Positions 7,853 to 17,148 of a DNA stretch of 64,000 nt are shown piece by piece. The notes below the pieces were generated by a model that saw only the letters and a list, made by a program, of their open reading frames with translations, was not told the DNA's origin and ran no database searches. The position numbers were made by a program, and so were the translations under genes. This DNA comes from Pseudomonadota bacterium (lineage in GTDB: Bacteria > Pseudomonadota > Gammaproteobacteria > Xanthomonadales > Rhodanobacteraceae): the NCBI GenBank assembly GCA_021795435.1, contig JAJYPJ010000005.1, positions 1 to 64,000 on the forward strand. The letters are read 5' to 3'. Every line of letters begins with the position of its first letter. Positions within the stretch are counted from its first letter, which is position 1.

Positions 7853-10800
7853 ATGAATGCACAAACGCACGGTGGGCGACCCGGGTCGCGCACGGCCCTC
7901 GTTGACGAAATCGCCGGCCTGCTCGCCGCCCGTTTCAAGGAAGACGGATCATCGTTCGCGCGGGCATTGCTTGCGCGCATTCCCGATCGCGAGCTCACGC
8001 TTCGCCCGGCGGGTGAATGGCTGGCGGTTGCGTCGCACCTGTTCGATTTCGTCCGTCTTCGCAAGCCCCATCAGGCCCGTGTGATGGTCCACATGCCGGA
8101 TGGTGACGCCGCCGAGGCGGGGGGGCTGTACACGGCGGTCAGCATCGTGATTGACGATATGCCGTTCCTCGTCGATTCCGTCACGATGGCGGTGCGCGCC
8201 GAGGGTCTGGAGATCCATACGCTGCTGCACCCCGTGCTGGGGATTCGTCGAGATGGCGACGGCAACCTGCTCGCACTGGATCCGGACGGTTCCGCCGAAT
8301 CGCTGATGTACCTGGAGGTGGATCGTCTCGCCGACGAGAGCGAGCTGGTTCGGTTGAGCTCTGCCATTGAGGCCGCCCTGGCGGACGTTCGCGCCGCGGT
8401 CGGGGACTGGAGCGCCATGCGCGAGCGCATGCTGGAGATTGCGGCACGGCTTCCGGAGCAGCCTTGCGCAGACGCCGACGCTGCGGTCGAGACGCAGGCG
8501 TTCCTGCGCTGGGTAGCGGCGGACCACTTCACTTTTCTCGGCTACCGCGAGTACGAAGTGGCTCGGGAAGGCGATGACGAAGTCCTGCGCTCGCTGCCAC
8601 GAACCGGCCTCGGGATCCTGCGCGAGCGTGAGCGATCGCATGCGCCGCGCTCGCTGAAAAGCCTGACGGCGAGCAGCTTGCCTCAGTCGGGTGCGATGGA
8701 TGCGGTCATCCTCACCAAGACGAATGCGCGGGCAACAGTCCACCGCGCCGGATTCATGGATTACATCGGCGTGCTGGAGTTTGATGCTGCCGGCAAGCCG
8801 GTGCTGGAGCGGCGGTTTCTCGGACTGTTCACATCGTCGGCGTATACCGCCCGTCCGCAGGACATACCGCTGTTGAGGCAGCGCGTGCAGGCGATCATGG
8901 AGCGATCCGGGTTGCGGCGGGATTCGCACTTGGGCAAGGCGTTGCGGCACATCCTGGAAACGCTGCCGCGCGATGAACTTTTCCAAGCCAGCACGGAGGA
9001 ACTCGAGGCCATCGCAAGCGGCGTGCTGGGTCTGGCGGAGCAGGCCCGCCCGCGCATTTTCGTGCGCAGCGATCGCTACAGCAGGTTCTATTCGGTCCTG
9101 ATCTACCTGCCGCGGGAACGTTTCAGCGCGGGCGTTCGCGAGCGCCTCGAGCGCATGCTTCGCGAGACGCTTCAGGCAGACCGCGTCGATTCCCAGGTGC
9201 TGGTGGATGAATCGCCTCTGGCGCGGCTCTACGCCGTCGTGCGCCCGCGCGCCGGCACGCAGCCGTCCATCGACGGAGACGCGTTGGAACAGTCCGTTGC
9301 CGCATTGTCCCGCAACTGGCAGGACGATCTTCGCGAAGTGTTGGTCCGTCGTCATGGGGAGGAGAAGGGGCTTCGTCTGGCCAATCGTCTCGGCCGCCTA
9401 TTGCCCGCCGACTACATCGAGGAGGCGGGTGCCGATGTTGCTGCCGACGATGTCGACCACCTGGCCAAGCTGGCGGGGCCCGACGATGCGGCGATCACGT
9501 TGTATCGGTTGCCTGCGACGGGCGCCCTGCGATTCAAGATCATTCACTATGGCGCGCCGATCCCGCTTTCGGACGCGTTGCCCATGCTGGAAAACCTGGG
9601 CGTTCGCGTGGCCGCCGAGCACCTGCTGGAGTTGGAGATGCATGGTGCCGCAGTGACAATCCACGATTTCGATCTCGCCGAGCCCGCGGGACTCGTGTTT
9701 CCGGTGCAGAGCGTTGCGGCGGCATTCACGGATGCATTCGGTGCCGTCTGGCGCGGACAGGCGGAGAACGACGGCTTCAATCGCCTGGTACTGGGCGCCG
9801 GTTTGGAATGGCGGCAGGTGGCGGTGCTGCGGGGCTACTGCAAGTACCTGCTGCAGGTAGGACTGCCTTACTCGCAGCCCTACATGGAGGAGGTGCTGGG
9901 GCGCTATCCACTGGTTGCCGGGCTTCTGATCGAGCTGTTCCTGGCTCGGTTTGATCCCACGCGGGAACAGCCGTCATCCGAAGCCGGGCCGCGCCTGCGT
10001 GGCGAACTCGAGGGACTGGTCGATACTCGGCTGTTGCAGCGGCAACCCGGGTTCATCGACGAGTTGGTGCAGGCTTTCGCGTTGCCCCGCGCGGAGCAGG
10101 TCGCGCGGATCGAAGGCGCGATGCGGCTGGTGCTGGACGACGTGCAGAGCCTTGATGACGACCGCATCCTGCGCCTGTTCATGGGCGTGGTCCGGGCGAC
10201 GCTGCGGACCAGCTACTTCCAGCGGCCGGGTGGACAGGCCCGCGAATACATCAGCTTCAAGCTCGACTCCTCGCGTGTCCCCGACTTGCCGAAGCCCAAG
10301 CCGTTCCGCGAAATCTTCGTCTATAGCCCGCGTGTCGAAGGCATCCATCTTCGTTTCGGCCCGGTCGCGCGCGGTGGATTGCGATGGTCCGATCGCCGCG
10401 AGGACTTCCGCACGGAAGTGCTCGGACTGGTCAAGGCGCAGATGGTCAAGAACACCGTGATCGTTCCGGTGGGATCCAAGGGCGGCTTCTACGTCAAGCG
10501 GCCGCCTGCAAGCGGCGACCGCGAAGCGGTGCTGGCGGAGGGCATCGCCTGCTACCGGCTTTTCATCAATGCCATGCTGGACATCACCGACAACATTGTC
10601 GAGGGACAGATCGTGGCGCCCCGAGATGTCGTTCGCCACGATGGCGACGACCCCTATCTGGTCGTCGCCGCGGACAAGGGAACGGCAACGTTTTCGGACA
10701 TCGCCAACGGCATTGCACTCGAGCATGACTTCTGGCTTGGAGACGCGTTTGCCTCGGGTGGTTCGAACGGATACGACCACAAGGGCATGGCGATCACGGC

Positions 10801-12757
10801 TCGCGGCGGCTGGGAGTCGGTCAAACGCCACTTCCGAGCCCTTGGGCGCGATTGCCAGCGCGAGGACTTCACCTGCGCGGGCATCGGCGACATGTCGGGT
10901 GACGTGTTCGGCAACGGCATGCTGCTCTCGCACCATATCCGCCTCGTCGCGGCCTTCGACCACCGCGATATCTTCCTGGATCCGAATCCGGATGCCTCCC
11001 GTTCATTCGCGGAGCGCGAACGCATGTTCAAGCTGCCGCGATCGAGTTGGCAGGACTACGACCGAAGTGTCATTTCACCGGGTGGCGGCGTCTGGCCGCG
11101 AAGCGCGAAATCGATTCCCGTCTCGCCGGAGGTGAAGGCTGCGCTCGGTATCGAGGAGGCGGTTGAGCAACTTTCACCGGTTGAACTGATGCGTGCCATC
11201 CTCAAGGCACCCGTGGACCTGTTCTGGAACGGTGGCATCGGCACCTATGTCAAGGCCACGAGCGAAACGCACGCCGACGTGGGTGACCGGGCGAACAACG
11301 GCATCCGCATCAATGGCAACGAACTGCGGTGCAAGGTCATCGGCGAAGGAGGCAATCTCGGCCTGACCCAGCGTGGACGGATCGAGGCTTCCTTCCACGG
11401 CGTGCAGCTCAATACCGATTTCATCGACAACTCCGCGGGCGTCGATACGTCGGACCACGAGGTCAATATCAAGATCCTGCTGGGCGATGCCGTTCGCAGG
11501 GGCGAGCTCGGCATGGAGGAGCGCAACCGGCTCCTGGCCAGCATGACCGACGAGATTGGACGGCTTGTCCTCTGGGACAACTACCGGCAGAACCAGGCGA
11601 TCAGCCTCATGGAGCACATGGCGGTCAAGCGGCTGGGATCCTTCGGGCACCTCATACGGACCCTGGAAGCCGAAGGCCTTCTGGATCGCGCCATCGAGTA
11701 TTTGCCCAGCAATGCGGAGCTGGTCGAGCGGAAGGCCCGGGGGTTGGGCCTGACGCGGCCGGAACTGGCCATCCTCCTGTCCTACGACAAGATCAAGATC
11801 TACCAGCAGCTGCTCGATTCCGACGTGCCTGAGGACGCGTATCTCTCGCGCGAGCTCGTGCGCTACTTCCCCGAACCCCTGCACGCAGACTACGGGGCGC
11901 ACATGCAGCGGCATCGCCTGAAGCGGGAGATCATCGCCACGGCCGTCACGAACACGCTGGTCAACCGCATGGGTGCGAGCTTCATGCTGCGCATGCAGGA
12001 GGACACCGGGCAGGGCGCGGCGTCCATCGCCAAGGCCTTCACGATCGCGCGAGAGGTGATCCTGGCGCGCGAGCTGTGGGCCGAAATCGAGGCGCTTGAC
12101 GGTACTGTCACGGACGCGGTGCAGATCGACGCGGTGCTGGCCGTTTGGGAACTCGTGCGCAGCCTGACCCGGTGGCTGCTGAACCGGCCCGGGGGCAATC
12201 TCGATATCGCTGCCCAGGTTGATCGCTACAGCGACGGATTCGCCGAGGTGCGTGCGGCCATCCCGCACAGCCTGCCCGAAGCAGGTCGCAAGGCACACGC
12301 GGAGCTCGTGGAGCGGTGGCTGCAGGCGGGACTTCCGGAGGCGCTGGCGCACCAATTGGCCGCGCTTCCCGCGTTGGTCCTCGCGCTGGACGTTGTCGAG
12401 GTCGCGCACGACAGCAAGCAGACCATTGCCCGTGTGGCGCACACGTTCTTCGAGTTGGGTGCTGCCCTCGAGCTCGATTGGATGCGGGGCCGAATCGAGG
12501 AGTTGCCGGTGGAGAGCCGGTGGCACGCGCAGGCGAGGGGCGCGCTTCGCGACGAGCTGGCCCACCAGCATCGGCAACTTGCCGTGCAGGTCCTGGCCAG
12601 CGGGCTGGGCGTCGAGCAGTGGCTGGCGCGCGAGGACTCGGGACTGCGCTACACCCTTGGCATGCTGGGCGAAATCCGTGCGCTCCCGCTGGACTATCCG
12701 ATCGCCTCGGTGGCCGTTCGGCGGCTGGCGCAGTTGGCCCAGGCAGGCGCCGCATGA
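7853..12757 (+). CDS. gdhB: NAD-specific glutamate dehydrogenase, large 180-kDa class
   Basis: Catalyses NAD-dependent oxidative deamination of glutamate to 2-oxoglutarate, usually catabolic. At 1634 residues it matches the large bacterial class found in Pseudomonas, Caulobacter and Streptomyces. The N-terminal half carries the ACT-like regulatory region (for example [16 protein letters not shown] near residue 100). The catalytic region lies at about 800-1200, with [16 protein letters not shown], the lysine motif SKGGFYVKR near 876 and [16 protein letters not shown]-terminal helical extension completes the protein. In P. aeruginosa the homologue is induced by arginine and is allosterically controlled; whether that applies here is unknown. 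The stop codon overlaps an ATG as ATGA, which leads through a 15-codon ORF to nadK. Confidence 0.95.
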   Translation: MNAQTHGGRPGSRTALVDEIAGLLAARFKEDGSSFARALLARIPDRELTLRPAGEWLAVASHLFDFVRLRKPHQARVMVHMPDGDAAEAGGLYTAVSIVIDDMPFLVDSVTMAVRAEGLEIHTLLHPVLGIRRDGDGNLLALDPDGSAESLMYLEVDRLADESELVRLSSAIEAALADVRAAVGDWSAMRERMLEIAARLPEQPCADADAAVETQAFLRWVAADHFTFLGYREYEVAREGDDEVLRSLPRTGLGILRERERSHAPRSLKSLTASSLPQSGAMDAVILTKTNARATVHRAGFMDYIGVLEFDAAGKPVLERRFLGLFTSSAYTARPQDIPLLRQRVQAIMERSGLRRDSHLGKALRHILETLPRDELFQASTEELEAIASGVLGLAEQARPRIFVRSDRYSRFYSVLIYLPRERFSAGVRERLERMLRETLQADRVDSQVLVDESPLARLYAVVRPRAGTQPSIDGDALEQSVAALSRNWQDDLREVLVRRHGEEKGLRLANRLGRLLPADYIEEAGADVAADDVDHLAKLAGPDDAAITLYRLPATGALRFKIIHYGAPIPLSDALPMLENLGVRVAAEHLLELEMHGAAVTIHDFDLAEPAGLVFPVQSVAAAFTDAFGAVWRGQAENDGFNRLVLGAGLEWRQVAVLRGYCKYLLQVGLPYSQPYMEEVLGRYPLVAGLLIELFLARFDPTREQPSSEAGPRLRGELEGLVDTRLLQRQPGFIDELVQAFALPRAEQVARIEGAMRLVLDDVQSLDDDRILRLFMGVVRATLRTSYFQRPGGQAREYISFKLDSSRVPDLPKPKPFREIFVYSPRVEGIHLRFGPVARGGLRWSDRREDFRTEVLGLVKAQMVKNTVIVPVGSKGGFYVKRPPASGDREAVLAEGIACYRLFINAMLDITDNIVEGQIVAPRDVVRHDGDDPYLVVAADKGTATFSDIANGIALEHDFWLGDAFASGGSNGYDHKGMAITARGGWESVKRHFRALGRDCQREDFTCAGIGDMSGDVFGNGMLLSHHIRLVAAFDHRDIFLDPNPDASRSFAERERMFKLPRSSWQDYDRSVISPGGGVWPRSAKSIPVSPEVKAALGIEEAVEQLSPVELMRAILKAPVDLFWNGGIGTYVKATSETHADVGDRANNGIRINGNELRCKVIGEGGNLGLTQRGRIEASFHGVQLNTDFIDNSAGVDTSDHEVNIKILLGDAVRRGELGMEERNRLLASMTDEIGRLVLWDNYRQNQAISLMEHMAVKRLGSFGHLIRTLEAEGLLDRAIEYLPSNAELVERKARGLGLTRPELAILLSYDKIKIYQQLLDSDVPEDAYLSRELVRYFPEPLHADYGAHMQRHRLKREIIATAVTNTLVNRMGASFMLRMQEDTGQGAASIAKAFTIAREVILARELWAEIEALDGTVTDAVQIDAVLAVWELVRSLTRWLLNRPGGNLDIAAQVDRYSDGFAEVRAAIPHSLPEAGRKAHAELVERWLQAGLPEALAHQLAALPALVLALDVVEVAHDSKQTIARVAHTFFELGAALELDWMRGRIEELPVESRWHAQARGALRDELAHQHRQLAVQVLASGLGVEQWLAREDSGLRYTLGMLGEIRALPLDYPIASVAVRRLAQLAQAGAA

Positions 12758-12801
12758 GCGACGTGCATGGGATGCCCGCGGTCATGGCCCGGCGCGCGTG
12801 A
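12754..12801 (+). other. 15-codon ORF bridging gdhB and nadK
   Basis: An ATG overlaps the gdhB stop (ATGA at 12754-12757), and this ORF ends in a TGA overlapping the nadK GTG start (GTGA at 12798-12801). It would encode [15 protein letters not shown]. The nested start/stop overlaps would allow ribosomes to pass from gdhB to nadK by re-initiation. The same frame is open far upstream inside gdhB, so chance is the simpler explanation, and no function is claimed for the peptide. Confidence 0.2.
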
Positions 12802-13562
12802 CCACTCGCATCAGCTTCCTCGCCAATCCGACGCCTGAGGCCCAGCAGGCGCGGTTGGCGCTGGTGGCTCGGTACGGCGAGGTCCCGACCGAGCACGCCG
12901 AGGTGATCGTGGCGTTGGGTGGCGACGGGTTCATGCTGCGCACCCTGCATGCCATGCTGGATCTGCGGGTTCCCGTGTTTGGCATGAAGCTCGGCAAGGT
13001 CGGGTTCCTGATGAACCAGTACCGCCTCGACGACCTTCCCGGGCGCCTGTCGCGCGCGCATGCCAGCACGCTGGCGCCTCTGCTGATGCGCGCGCAGACG
13101 GGTGCAGGAGCGATCGAGGAGGCTTTGGCCTTCAACGAAGTTTCACTCCTGCGTCAGACCAACCAGGCTGCGCACCTCAGGATCGCGCTCAACGGACGCG
13201 TGAAACTCGAGGAGCTGATCTGCGACGGCGTCCTGGTCGCCACGCCCGCTGGATCGACGGCCTATAATTTCTCGGCACACGGCCCGATCGTGCCGCTGGA
13301 CGCGAACGTCCTCGCGCTGACGCCCATCAGTCCGTTTCGTCCCCGCCGCTGGCGCGGAGCGCTGCTTCCCGCGGAAACCATCGTGAGGATCGAAGTTATC
13401 GAGCCCGTTCTGCGTCCGGTCAGCGCGACGGCGGATTTCCACGAGGTGAGGCGGATCTCCGTCATCGACATCAGCAGTCAACCCGAGCGGGCCGTGAAGC
13501 TGCTATTCGACGCCGAGCATCAACTGGCCGAGCGCATCCTCGACGAGCAATTTGCCCTGTAG
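12798..13562 (+). CDS. nadK: NAD kinase
   Basis: Phosphorylates NAD to NADP using ATP or polyphosphate. The GTG at 12798 is the only start in this frame close to the family N-terminus ([17 protein letters not shown]); a clear ribosome-binding site is not visible, so translation may depend on coupling from upstream. The 254-residue product has the GGDG motif at 41-44, [13 protein letters not shown], the AFNEVSLL segment and [15 protein letters not shown], all diagnostic. It is about 35-40 residues shorter at the N-terminus than E. coli NadK, as in Xanthomonas-type enzymes. Its position directly after an NAD-dependent dehydrogenase may be incidental. Confidence 0.93.
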   Translation: MTTRISFLANPTPEAQQARLALVARYGEVPTEHAEVIVALGGDGFMLRTLHAMLDLRVPVFGMKLGKVGFLMNQYRLDDLPGRLSRAHASTLAPLLMRAQTGAGAIEEALAFNEVSLLRQTNQAAHLRIALNGRVKLEELICDGVLVATPAGSTAYNFSAHGPIVPLDANVLALTPISPFRPRRWRGALLPAETIVRIEVIEPVLRPVSATADFHEVRRISVIDISSQPERAVKLLFDAEHQLAERILDEQFAL

Positions 13563-13653
13563 CCGAAGGCCGGTGGCAATCGACCACGCGTCGGGATCCG
13601 GCAAGGTCGGCGAGCCGGCTGCACTGTGGGACCGCGCGGTGGGAGAATGCGCC

Positions 13654-14559
13654 ATGGCCAACGTCCACGATCCCCATGCCGCGGCCGACGATCGCCTCGT
13701 GGTGGCCATTTCGTCGCGTGCGCTATTTGACCTCGGCGAGAGCCACGCGCTGTTCGAGCGAAAAGGCCTGGAGGCCTACCGGCGCTTTCAAATCGAGCAT
13801 GAGGAAGAAGTCCTGGAGCCGGGCGTCGCGTTTCCGCTGGTCCAGAAGCTCTTGCGGCTGAACCGGCTTGCGCCAGGCGCTCCCCGGGTGGAAGTCATCC
13901 TGTTGTCGCGAAATTCGGGCGACACCGGCTTGCGGATCTTCAACTCGATCCAGCACTACGACATGGAGATTGTACGCGCTGCATTCACGAGCGGCGCGCC
14001 CACCGCGACTTACGTGCACCCGTTCGGCGCGGACCTCTTTCTGTCCGCTCATGCGGAGGATGTCGCCCGCGCACTCAAGGCAGGCGTTGCGGCCGCGACG
14101 ATCCTGCCTTCTGCAACGCCGGCCGAACAGTCATTGCAGCTGCGCATCGCGTTCGATGGAGACGCGGTGCTCTTCGGCGAGGAGGGTGAGCGCATTTCCA
14201 GTGAACAGGGTCTTGCCGCATTTCACCGACATGAGCACGAGCGTCGCATGGAGCCGCTCGAGGGGGGGCCGTTCCGGGGGTTCCTGGCCGCGCTGCAGCG
14301 CTTGCAGGCGGCATTTCCGGCCGAGGATTCCCCCCTGCGCATCGCCCTGGTCACGGCGCGATCGGCCCCAGCGCACAAGCGCGTGATTTTGACGCTGCGG
14401 CACTGGGGTGTTCGTATCGACGAAGCCCTGTTTCTCGGCGGCCGGGACAAGGGGCCCTTTCTCAGGGCCTTTGGCGCGGACATCTTCTTCGACGACTCCG
14501 AGGCCAACGTCGACTCGGCGCGCCAGCACGTCGCGACCGGGCATGTACCTCGACCCTGA
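13654..14559 (+). CDS. 5'-nucleotidase, cytosolic NT5C1-like family
   Basis: Predicted to dephosphorylate nucleoside 5'-monophosphates. The ATG at 13654 was chosen because GGGAG lies 9 nt upstream and the product then has the typical length of about 300 residues. It begins with the family segment LVVAISSRALFDL, followed by SRNSGDTGLRIFNS and, at 167-170, FDGD in a DGDAVLFGEE context, which is the HAD-type signature of this family. DKGPFLRAFGADIFFDD near the C-terminus is also characteristic. No signal peptide is present. It lies 91 bp after nadK and could share a transcript with it. Substrate preference (AMP, GMP or dNMP) cannot be read from sequence. Confidence 0.87.
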   Translation: MANVHDPHAAADDRLVVAISSRALFDLGESHALFERKGLEAYRRFQIEHEEEVLEPGVAFPLVQKLLRLNRLAPGAPRVEVILLSRNSGDTGLRIFNSIQHYDMEIVRAAFTSGAPTATYVHPFGADLFLSAHAEDVARALKAGVAAATILPSATPAEQSLQLRIAFDGDAVLFGEEGERISSEQGLAAFHRHEHERRMEPLEGGPFRGFLAALQRLQAAFPAEDSPLRIALVTARSAPAHKRVILTLRHWGVRIDEALFLGGRDKGPFLRAFGADIFFDDSEANVDSARQHVATGHVPRP

Positions 14560-14634
14560 GCGCGTCCGGCCTGCCGCAGCCATGCCCTGACACGCTAAGA
14601 TGGCGGACTGATCCCCTCCCATCGGGCTGATTCC

Positions 14635-15804
14635 ATGGCGGCACGCCTTGATCCGTGTGACCTATTCGACATTCGCAGCCAGCTTGCCGAGGACGAACGC
14701 ATGGTGCAGGACACCGTGGCGCGTTTTACGGACGAGCGGGTCCTTCCGATCATTGGCGAGTACTTCGACCGGGGCGAATTTCCCGGCGAGCTGATTCCGG
14801 AGATGGCGGAACTGGGGCTGCTGGGCAGCTATTTCCCCGAGCAGTACGGCTGTGCGGGCATGAATGGAGTCAGCTATGGGCTGATCTGCCAGGAGCTCGA
14901 GCGCGGCGATTCGGGCATGCGGAGTTTCGTGTCCGTGCAGACCTCCCTGTGCATGTACCCGATTTTCGCGTATGGCTCCGAGGAGCAACGCCTCCGCTGG
15001 CTACCGGCCATGGCGCGCGGGGAGGCGATCGGCTGCTTTGGGCTGACGGAGCCGCATGGTGGATCGGATCCGGCCAACATGAAGACCCGCGCGCGCCGCG
15101 ATGGCGGCGATTGGATCATTGATGGCGCGAAGATGTGGATCACCAACGGCGGTCTCGCGCATGTGGCGATCGTCTGGGCCATGACCGATGACGGCATCCA
15201 GGGATTTCTCGTCGAGCGCGGAACGAAGGGATTCGAGACGCGGGACATCCACCGCAAGATGTCACTGCGCGCCTCGGTGACGAGCGCGCTGTTCTTCGAT
15301 GGCGTGCGGATCCCCGACGCCAACCGCCTGCCCGGCGTGAAAGGACTCAAGGGGCCGCTAGGCTGCCTCAACCAGGCGCGCTATGGCATTACCTGGGGGC
15401 CGATTGGTGCGGCGATCGCGTGCTTCCGCGAAGTCGTGAACTACACGAAGGACCGCGTGCTTTTCGGGCGGCCGGTCGCGGCCAACCAGGCAGTCCAGAT
15501 CAAGTTGGCCGACATGGCGCGGCGCATCACGGCTGCGCAGTTGCTGTCGCTGCACCTGGGGCGCCACAAGGATGCGGGGACCCTGCATCCCACCCAGGTC
15601 AGCCTCGGCAAGTGGAACAACGTCCGCATGGCATTGGACATCGCGCGGGAAGCGCGGGAGTTGCTCGGGGCCGCCGGAATCACCACCGAGCATGCCCCGA
15701 TTCGCCATGCGCTCAACCTGGAGTCCGTGGTCACCTACGAGGGGACGGAGACGGTGCACCAGCTCGTCGTGGGCCGCGAGATTGTCGGCATCAACGCTTT
15801 CTGA
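14635..15804 (+). CDS. gcdH: Glutaryl-CoA dehydrogenase-type acyl-CoA dehydrogenase
   Basis: FAD enzyme predicted to convert glutaryl-CoA to crotonyl-CoA in lysine/tryptophan breakdown. All three acyl-CoA dehydrogenase domains are present in 389 residues. Features of the GcdH branch include RSFVSVQTSLCMYPI, FGLTEPHGGSDPANM, WITNGGLAHVAIVWA and the catalytic base Glu369 in TYEGTETVH. The N-terminus (DPCDLFDIRSQLAEDE) also matches glutaryl-CoA dehydrogenases. No electron-transfer flavoprotein or glutarate gene is adjacent. A short-chain or isobutyryl-CoA dehydrogenase role is less likely on motif grounds but cannot be excluded. Confidence 0.86.
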   Translation: MAARLDPCDLFDIRSQLAEDERMVQDTVARFTDERVLPIIGEYFDRGEFPGELIPEMAELGLLGSYFPEQYGCAGMNGVSYGLICQELERGDSGMRSFVSVQTSLCMYPIFAYGSEEQRLRWLPAMARGEAIGCFGLTEPHGGSDPANMKTRARRDGGDWIIDGAKMWITNGGLAHVAIVWAMTDDGIQGFLVERGTKGFETRDIHRKMSLRASVTSALFFDGVRIPDANRLPGVKGLKGPLGCLNQARYGITWGPIGAAIACFREVVNYTKDRVLFGRPVAANQAVQIKLADMARRITAAQLLSLHLGRHKDAGTLHPTQVSLGKWNNVRMALDIAREARELLGAAGITTEHAPIRHALNLESVVTYEGTETVHQLVVGREIVGINAF

Positions 15805-15884
15805 GAGTCGCGAACGAAGGTGCCGGCGCCGGGACTCCTCCGGTGTCGGCATTCCAGCCCACCCTCCCTAGTCGAGGCATCGTG

Positions 15885-16340
15885 ATGAAACGCTTGTTCT
15901 TCCTGATGGCCCTTGCGCTCGCCAGCGCAGGCGTGCCCGCGCTGGCGTCCCAGCAGGCATCTCCCGGCGCGCCAGCGGCGGGGCGGCAGGACATCAATCC
16001 GCAGGCCCTGCATATCGCGCTCAGCTCGCTGCTCCTGGCTGCGACCAAGATGGCGGTCGAGAACGTGATGCTGAAAACCGGCAAGCCGCCGGCCAGCAAC
16101 CGCGCTGCCCACGTCGGCGAGCCCGATTACCTCACCACCAACGAGATCAGCAGCATTACCGTGCACCCGGGTGGGGTACTCGAGGTCCATTTCACGAGTG
16201 CGGTCAGCCCGGAGCTGACCGGCGTGTGGCTCACGCCGATCCGCGCGCAAGGCCGCGTGGAATGGAGCTGCGTCAGCCATGACATCGTCCAGGTTCACGA
16301 TGTCGCGTCGTCGTGCACTTACCAGCCGCTTGGGCATTGA
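15885..16340 (+). CDS. Small exported protein with type IV pilin-like C-terminal domain
   Basis: 151 residues starting at the ATG at 15885. A Sec signal peptide (about residues 1-22, FFLMALALASAGVPALA) precedes a short Pro/Ala-rich stretch and one helix (LHIALSSLLLAATKMAVEN). The second half contains ITVHPGGVLEVHF, GVWLTPIRAQG and WSC, with a second Cys near the end. This pattern (beta strands, LTP, W-x-C, C-terminal Cys pair) resembles the disulfide-bonded D-region of type IV pilins. It lacks the prepilin peptidase site (G/FTxxE) and the long N-terminal pilin helix, so it is probably soluble in the periplasm or extracellular. No pilus genes adjoin it. Function unknown; the pilin resemblance is by eye only. 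Confidence 0.65.
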   Translation: MKRLFFLMALALASAGVPALASQQASPGAPAAGRQDINPQALHIALSSLLLAATKMAVENVMLKTGKPPASNRAAHVGEPDYLTTNEISSITVHPGGVLEVHFTSAVSPELTGVWLTPIRAQGRVEWSCVSHDIVQVHDVASSCTYQPLGH

Positions 16341-16349
16341 GGGGACGCC

Positions 16350-16847
16350 GTGGAGCGCCAGGCGCTGTTGTTTGTCTGTACAGGCAACATCTGCCGGTCG
16401 CCCATGGCACAGGCCTATGTCCTGCATCGTGCTGGAGAGGACGGATTGGCTCTGGAAGCGGATAGTGCCGCGGTCAGCAGCGAGGAGATCGGGCGTCCGC
16501 CGGACGGGCGCGCCGTTGCCGAACTTTCGCGCCACGGTGTCACCATGCCAATGCATCGGGCCCGACAGGTGACGCTTGCCGATTTTGGGCGGTTTGACCT
16601 GGTGATCGGCATGACGCGCAGCCATTGCGCGAGCTTGCGGGCCCTGGCGCCGGGGACGCATGGGGACAAGGTTCGATTGCTGCTGGATGCCGTGCCCGGA
16701 CAGGCCGGTCGGGATGTGCCGGATCCATGGTACGGGCCTGACAACGCATTTGCCGAGGTCTATGCGCTGATCGCCGCGGGTGTCGATGCCGTGGTCGACG
16801 CGCTGTCGCCTCGCAAGGGTCCATTCGCGTCCCTGATTGCCCGCTAG
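16350..16847 (+). CDS. Low-molecular-weight protein tyrosine phosphatase family protein
   Basis: Predicted cytoplasmic phosphatase of 165 residues. It starts at a GTG with GAGGGGAC 5 nt upstream. The P-loop CTGNICRS (Cys10, Arg16) sits at the N-terminus as in all LMW-PTPs, and the general-acid loop PDPWYG carries Asp125. The product is slightly longer than the usual 150 residues. Bacterial members often control exopolysaccharide kinases (Wzb type), while others are arsenate reductases; neither a Wzc-type kinase nor ars genes adjoin, so the substrate is open. It follows the pilin-like gene by 9 bp and may be co-transcribed with it. Confidence 0.9.
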   Translation: MERQALLFVCTGNICRSPMAQAYVLHRAGEDGLALEADSAAVSSEEIGRPPDGRAVAELSRHGVTMPMHRARQVTLADFGRFDLVIGMTRSHCASLRALAPGTHGDKVRLLLDAVPGQAGRDVPDPWYGPDNAFAEVYALIAAGVDAVVDALSPRKGPFASLIAR

Positions 16848-17148
16848 GATCCCACTTCCCCGGACGTGCCATGCGTCAGCATCCACCTATCCAGAGGCAG
16901 CCAGGTTGGCAAGGACCCTCGCGGCGCCGGAGCCAGGGTCGGCGGGGAGCGGGGAGGCCGTGCCTGATCGGACATGGATCGCTGCATGGGCATCCGGCGT
17001 CCTGGTCGCATCGGGCCCTGTCGAGCCGGCCGCTCTTTCGGGCGCGGGGTCGCCCTGCACGGGTTCGCCTGTCGCCAGGCCTCGCAGGGATGCGGAGCAT
17101 GGAGCGGGCCTCCCCTGTCCCATCACGACTGTCCGGATTCCATAGACC
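16848..17148. other. Intergenic region upstream of the fused E1 gene
   Basis: 301 bases without a convincing gene. A plus-strand ORF of about 90 codons (16871-17152) is Arg/Gly/Pro-rich in the way typical of GC-rich noncoding frames, and overlaps the next start. No clear promoter boxes or hairpin were identified. Confidence 0.5.

Noticed and set aside
7949-9355. 468-codon minus-strand ORF within gdhB
   Set aside because: Antisense shadow; the plus-strand glutamate dehydrogenase is unambiguous.
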